Shown piece after piece: positions 62,880-64,000 of a stretch of 64,000 nucleotides of DNA (position 1 is the stretch's first letter; each line of letters begins with the position of its first letter). A program made the translations under genes and the position numbers. The stretch is from Gigaspora margarita (taxonomy: Eukaryota; Glomeromycota; Glomeromycetes; Diversisporales; Gigasporaceae). The notes under the pieces were generated by a model. It saw only the letters and a list, made by a program, of their open reading frames with translations. It made no database searches and was not told the DNA's origin. The stretch is from the NCBI GenBank assembly GCA_009809945.1, contig WTPW01000928.1, forward strand, positions 88,020 through 152,019, written 5' to 3'.

Positions 62880-64000
62880 TTTTATTTTGGTCCTTCTTTC
62901 AAATCCCATGCTGTTATTGATTCTAGAAAAAGGAAGTATTCATATTCCCTTTCTTCTCATTTTTCTTCACCCTATAGTTCTCATTTTTGCTCTTATTTCT
63001 GTTTTTATCATTATTACTTTCATTTCTTGTACCTATTACTCTCATTGCTCTTATTTTTGTACTTGTCTTTCTTGCTCACACACTTATTGTTCTCATTCTT
63101 ATTATTTGTCTTTACATTGCAAGTACTATTATAATAGTAGATCAAGTTTAAGCAAAGGTAAGTTATCTATTCAATATTATCAAACTACAATAATTTTTTT
63201 ACTGATACAAATATCTGTTGCATGATATTTAACTAGATTCTAGAAGTAGTCACAAAGATTTAGAAGAAGTTATATTGTATATTTTACTTTAATTATTGTT
63301 TAACAGTTTATAAGAATATCAGTTAATATAACTTTATTATAAAAAATTCATCCTTGAAATCCCAAATTGCTCTTCTTGAAGAAAGGCTTGGACATATTAA
63401 AAAAGATCTAAGTCAGATATTTCAGAAATTCAATGCTCCCAAACTTCTGTAACTAATTGCCTTAATGGTATAGATATTGATGATATTGGTAATGATTGTG
63501 ACAAAAGTAGAGAAAGTAAAAAAGGTCATAAAAATTTGAAACAAAAGAAAAAAAATCTTTCTCAGCTAGTAGATCATATAACAAAAATCAAATAAGATTT
63601 AAGCAAGAACAATTAATTCCAATGGATTCAGAATATAAATTAGCATTTAGGGTAAATTGATTTTTATTATGTTGTATTCTTGATTGTTATACTAATCTGT
63701 TAATATAAATATCAAATTTGTATATTATATTTTATTATAATAAAAAGAAGTACTTAGAGTTGCAAAGCAACTTGCATATAATAATTCACATTTGGCAATT
63801 AATGACAAGAAAAACTGGTTTAATCAAAAGGAATTTAGAACATGACAATTTTACTCACTCTTAAACAATATATCCCAATATTTAGACAGTGAAGTTGTTC
63901 GAGTACTTTATAGCAATTACAAAAGTCTTTTATCAATAGCAAAAATTAAAGCAGATAGTGCCAAAATTAAGTTAAACAAAAAACATATTAGAAAAAATTT
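62880..64000 (+). pseudogene. Decayed spliced gene with S/Y/F/H-rich N-terminus, continuing off the window
   Basis: Exon-like island 1 (about 62910-63157) reads DSRKRKYSYSLSSHFSSPYS and on as a low-complexity S/Y/H/F/C tract, ending SRSSLSK before the strong donor GTAAGT at 63158. Island 2 (about 63335-63651) reads SLKSQIALLEERLGHIKKDL, a short coiled coil, then after frame changes SASRSYNKNQIRFKQEQL and MDSEYKLAF; donor-like GTAAAT follows at 63652. Island 3 (from about 63750) reads VLRVAKQLAYNNSHLAINDK, then NWFNQKEFRT, a TGA, and NISQYLDSEVVRVLYSNY onward to the edge. The tract in island 1 looks like an Arg/Ser-repeat region degraded by C-to-T changes (inference). The family is unknown to me by name; it resembles a multicopy hypothetical family of Glomeromycotina. 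Confidence 0.55.

Noticed and set aside
62832..63225. Overlapping 100- and 112-codon ORFs as intact genes
   Set aside because: Low-complexity pyrimidine-rich frames; the better reading is one decayed exon that uses the GTAAGT donor at 63158.

Overview
This window is non-prokaryotic, strongly AT-rich nuclear DNA that is almost entirely transposable-element debris. It contains no intact protein-coding gene that I can support. The recognisable protein relics are a Tigger/pogo-type DDE transposase (23184-24600, +), a hAT transposase of the type often labelled CGGBP1-like (13945-15683, -), a retropepsin DTGAS scrap (17128-17345, +), and three decayed spliced gene relics: 44420-45590 (+), a repeated acidic/lysine-rich exon on the minus strand between 54560 and 57545, and 62880 to the right edge (+). 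GT/AG-like introns, A-tailed retroposons, TTAGGG-like motifs and these families fit a TE-bloated eukaryote. My best guess is an arbuscular mycorrhizal fungus (Glomeromycotina), because the hAT relic and the decayed gene at the right edge resemble families I associate with that group. This is inference; other AT-rich, TE-rich eukaryotes are not excluded.

Most of the window resolves into named short DNA elements whose boundaries are shown by terminal inverted repeats (TIRs) plus target-site duplications (TSDs). At least four TSD classes occur. Elements with 8-bp TSDs (hAT type) are at 3696, 7153, 15406, 19689, 32483, 36264, 37925, 43010, 48999, 53683, 56116 and 56409. Elements with TTAA TSDs (piggyBac type) are at 47845, 50699, 51118 and 56919. 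Elements with TTA TSDs (PIF/Harbinger type) are at 26888, 49251 and 62589. Elements with TA TSDs (Tc1/mariner/pogo type) are at 1174, 22760, 25058, 26326, 26801, 29529, 39258, 40580, 42943, 43679, 47267, 52021 and 56020. Retroposons with A-tails and 11-17-bp TSDs lie at 18087, 30552, 44907, 52921 and 54766; two of these have tRNA-like heads.

Layout: 1-11 kb holds a foldback element, hairpin MITEs, a minisatellite and a 95-100-bp degenerate satellite. 11-25 kb holds the hAT relic, a 2.3-kb composite element packed with later insertions, and the Tigger relic. 25-31 kb holds a four-level nest of palindromic elements and a SINE. 31-39 kb holds a hAT-type element, a second long SINE-like retroposon and a satellite. 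39-46 kb holds a palindrome around a 416-bp assembly gap, a minus-strand retroposon, three nested elements and a gene relic. 46-58 kb holds nested TTAA, TTA and 8-bp-TSD elements and a tandemly duplicated exon module whose copies act as empty-site controls. 58-64 kb holds a giant palindrome and the right-edge gene relic.

The most unusual signal is a conserved palindromic core of about 350 bp that recurs about nine times inside elements with different termini and different TSD classes. A second, shorter hairpin module likewise crosses family boundaries. The nesting gives a relative insertion history.
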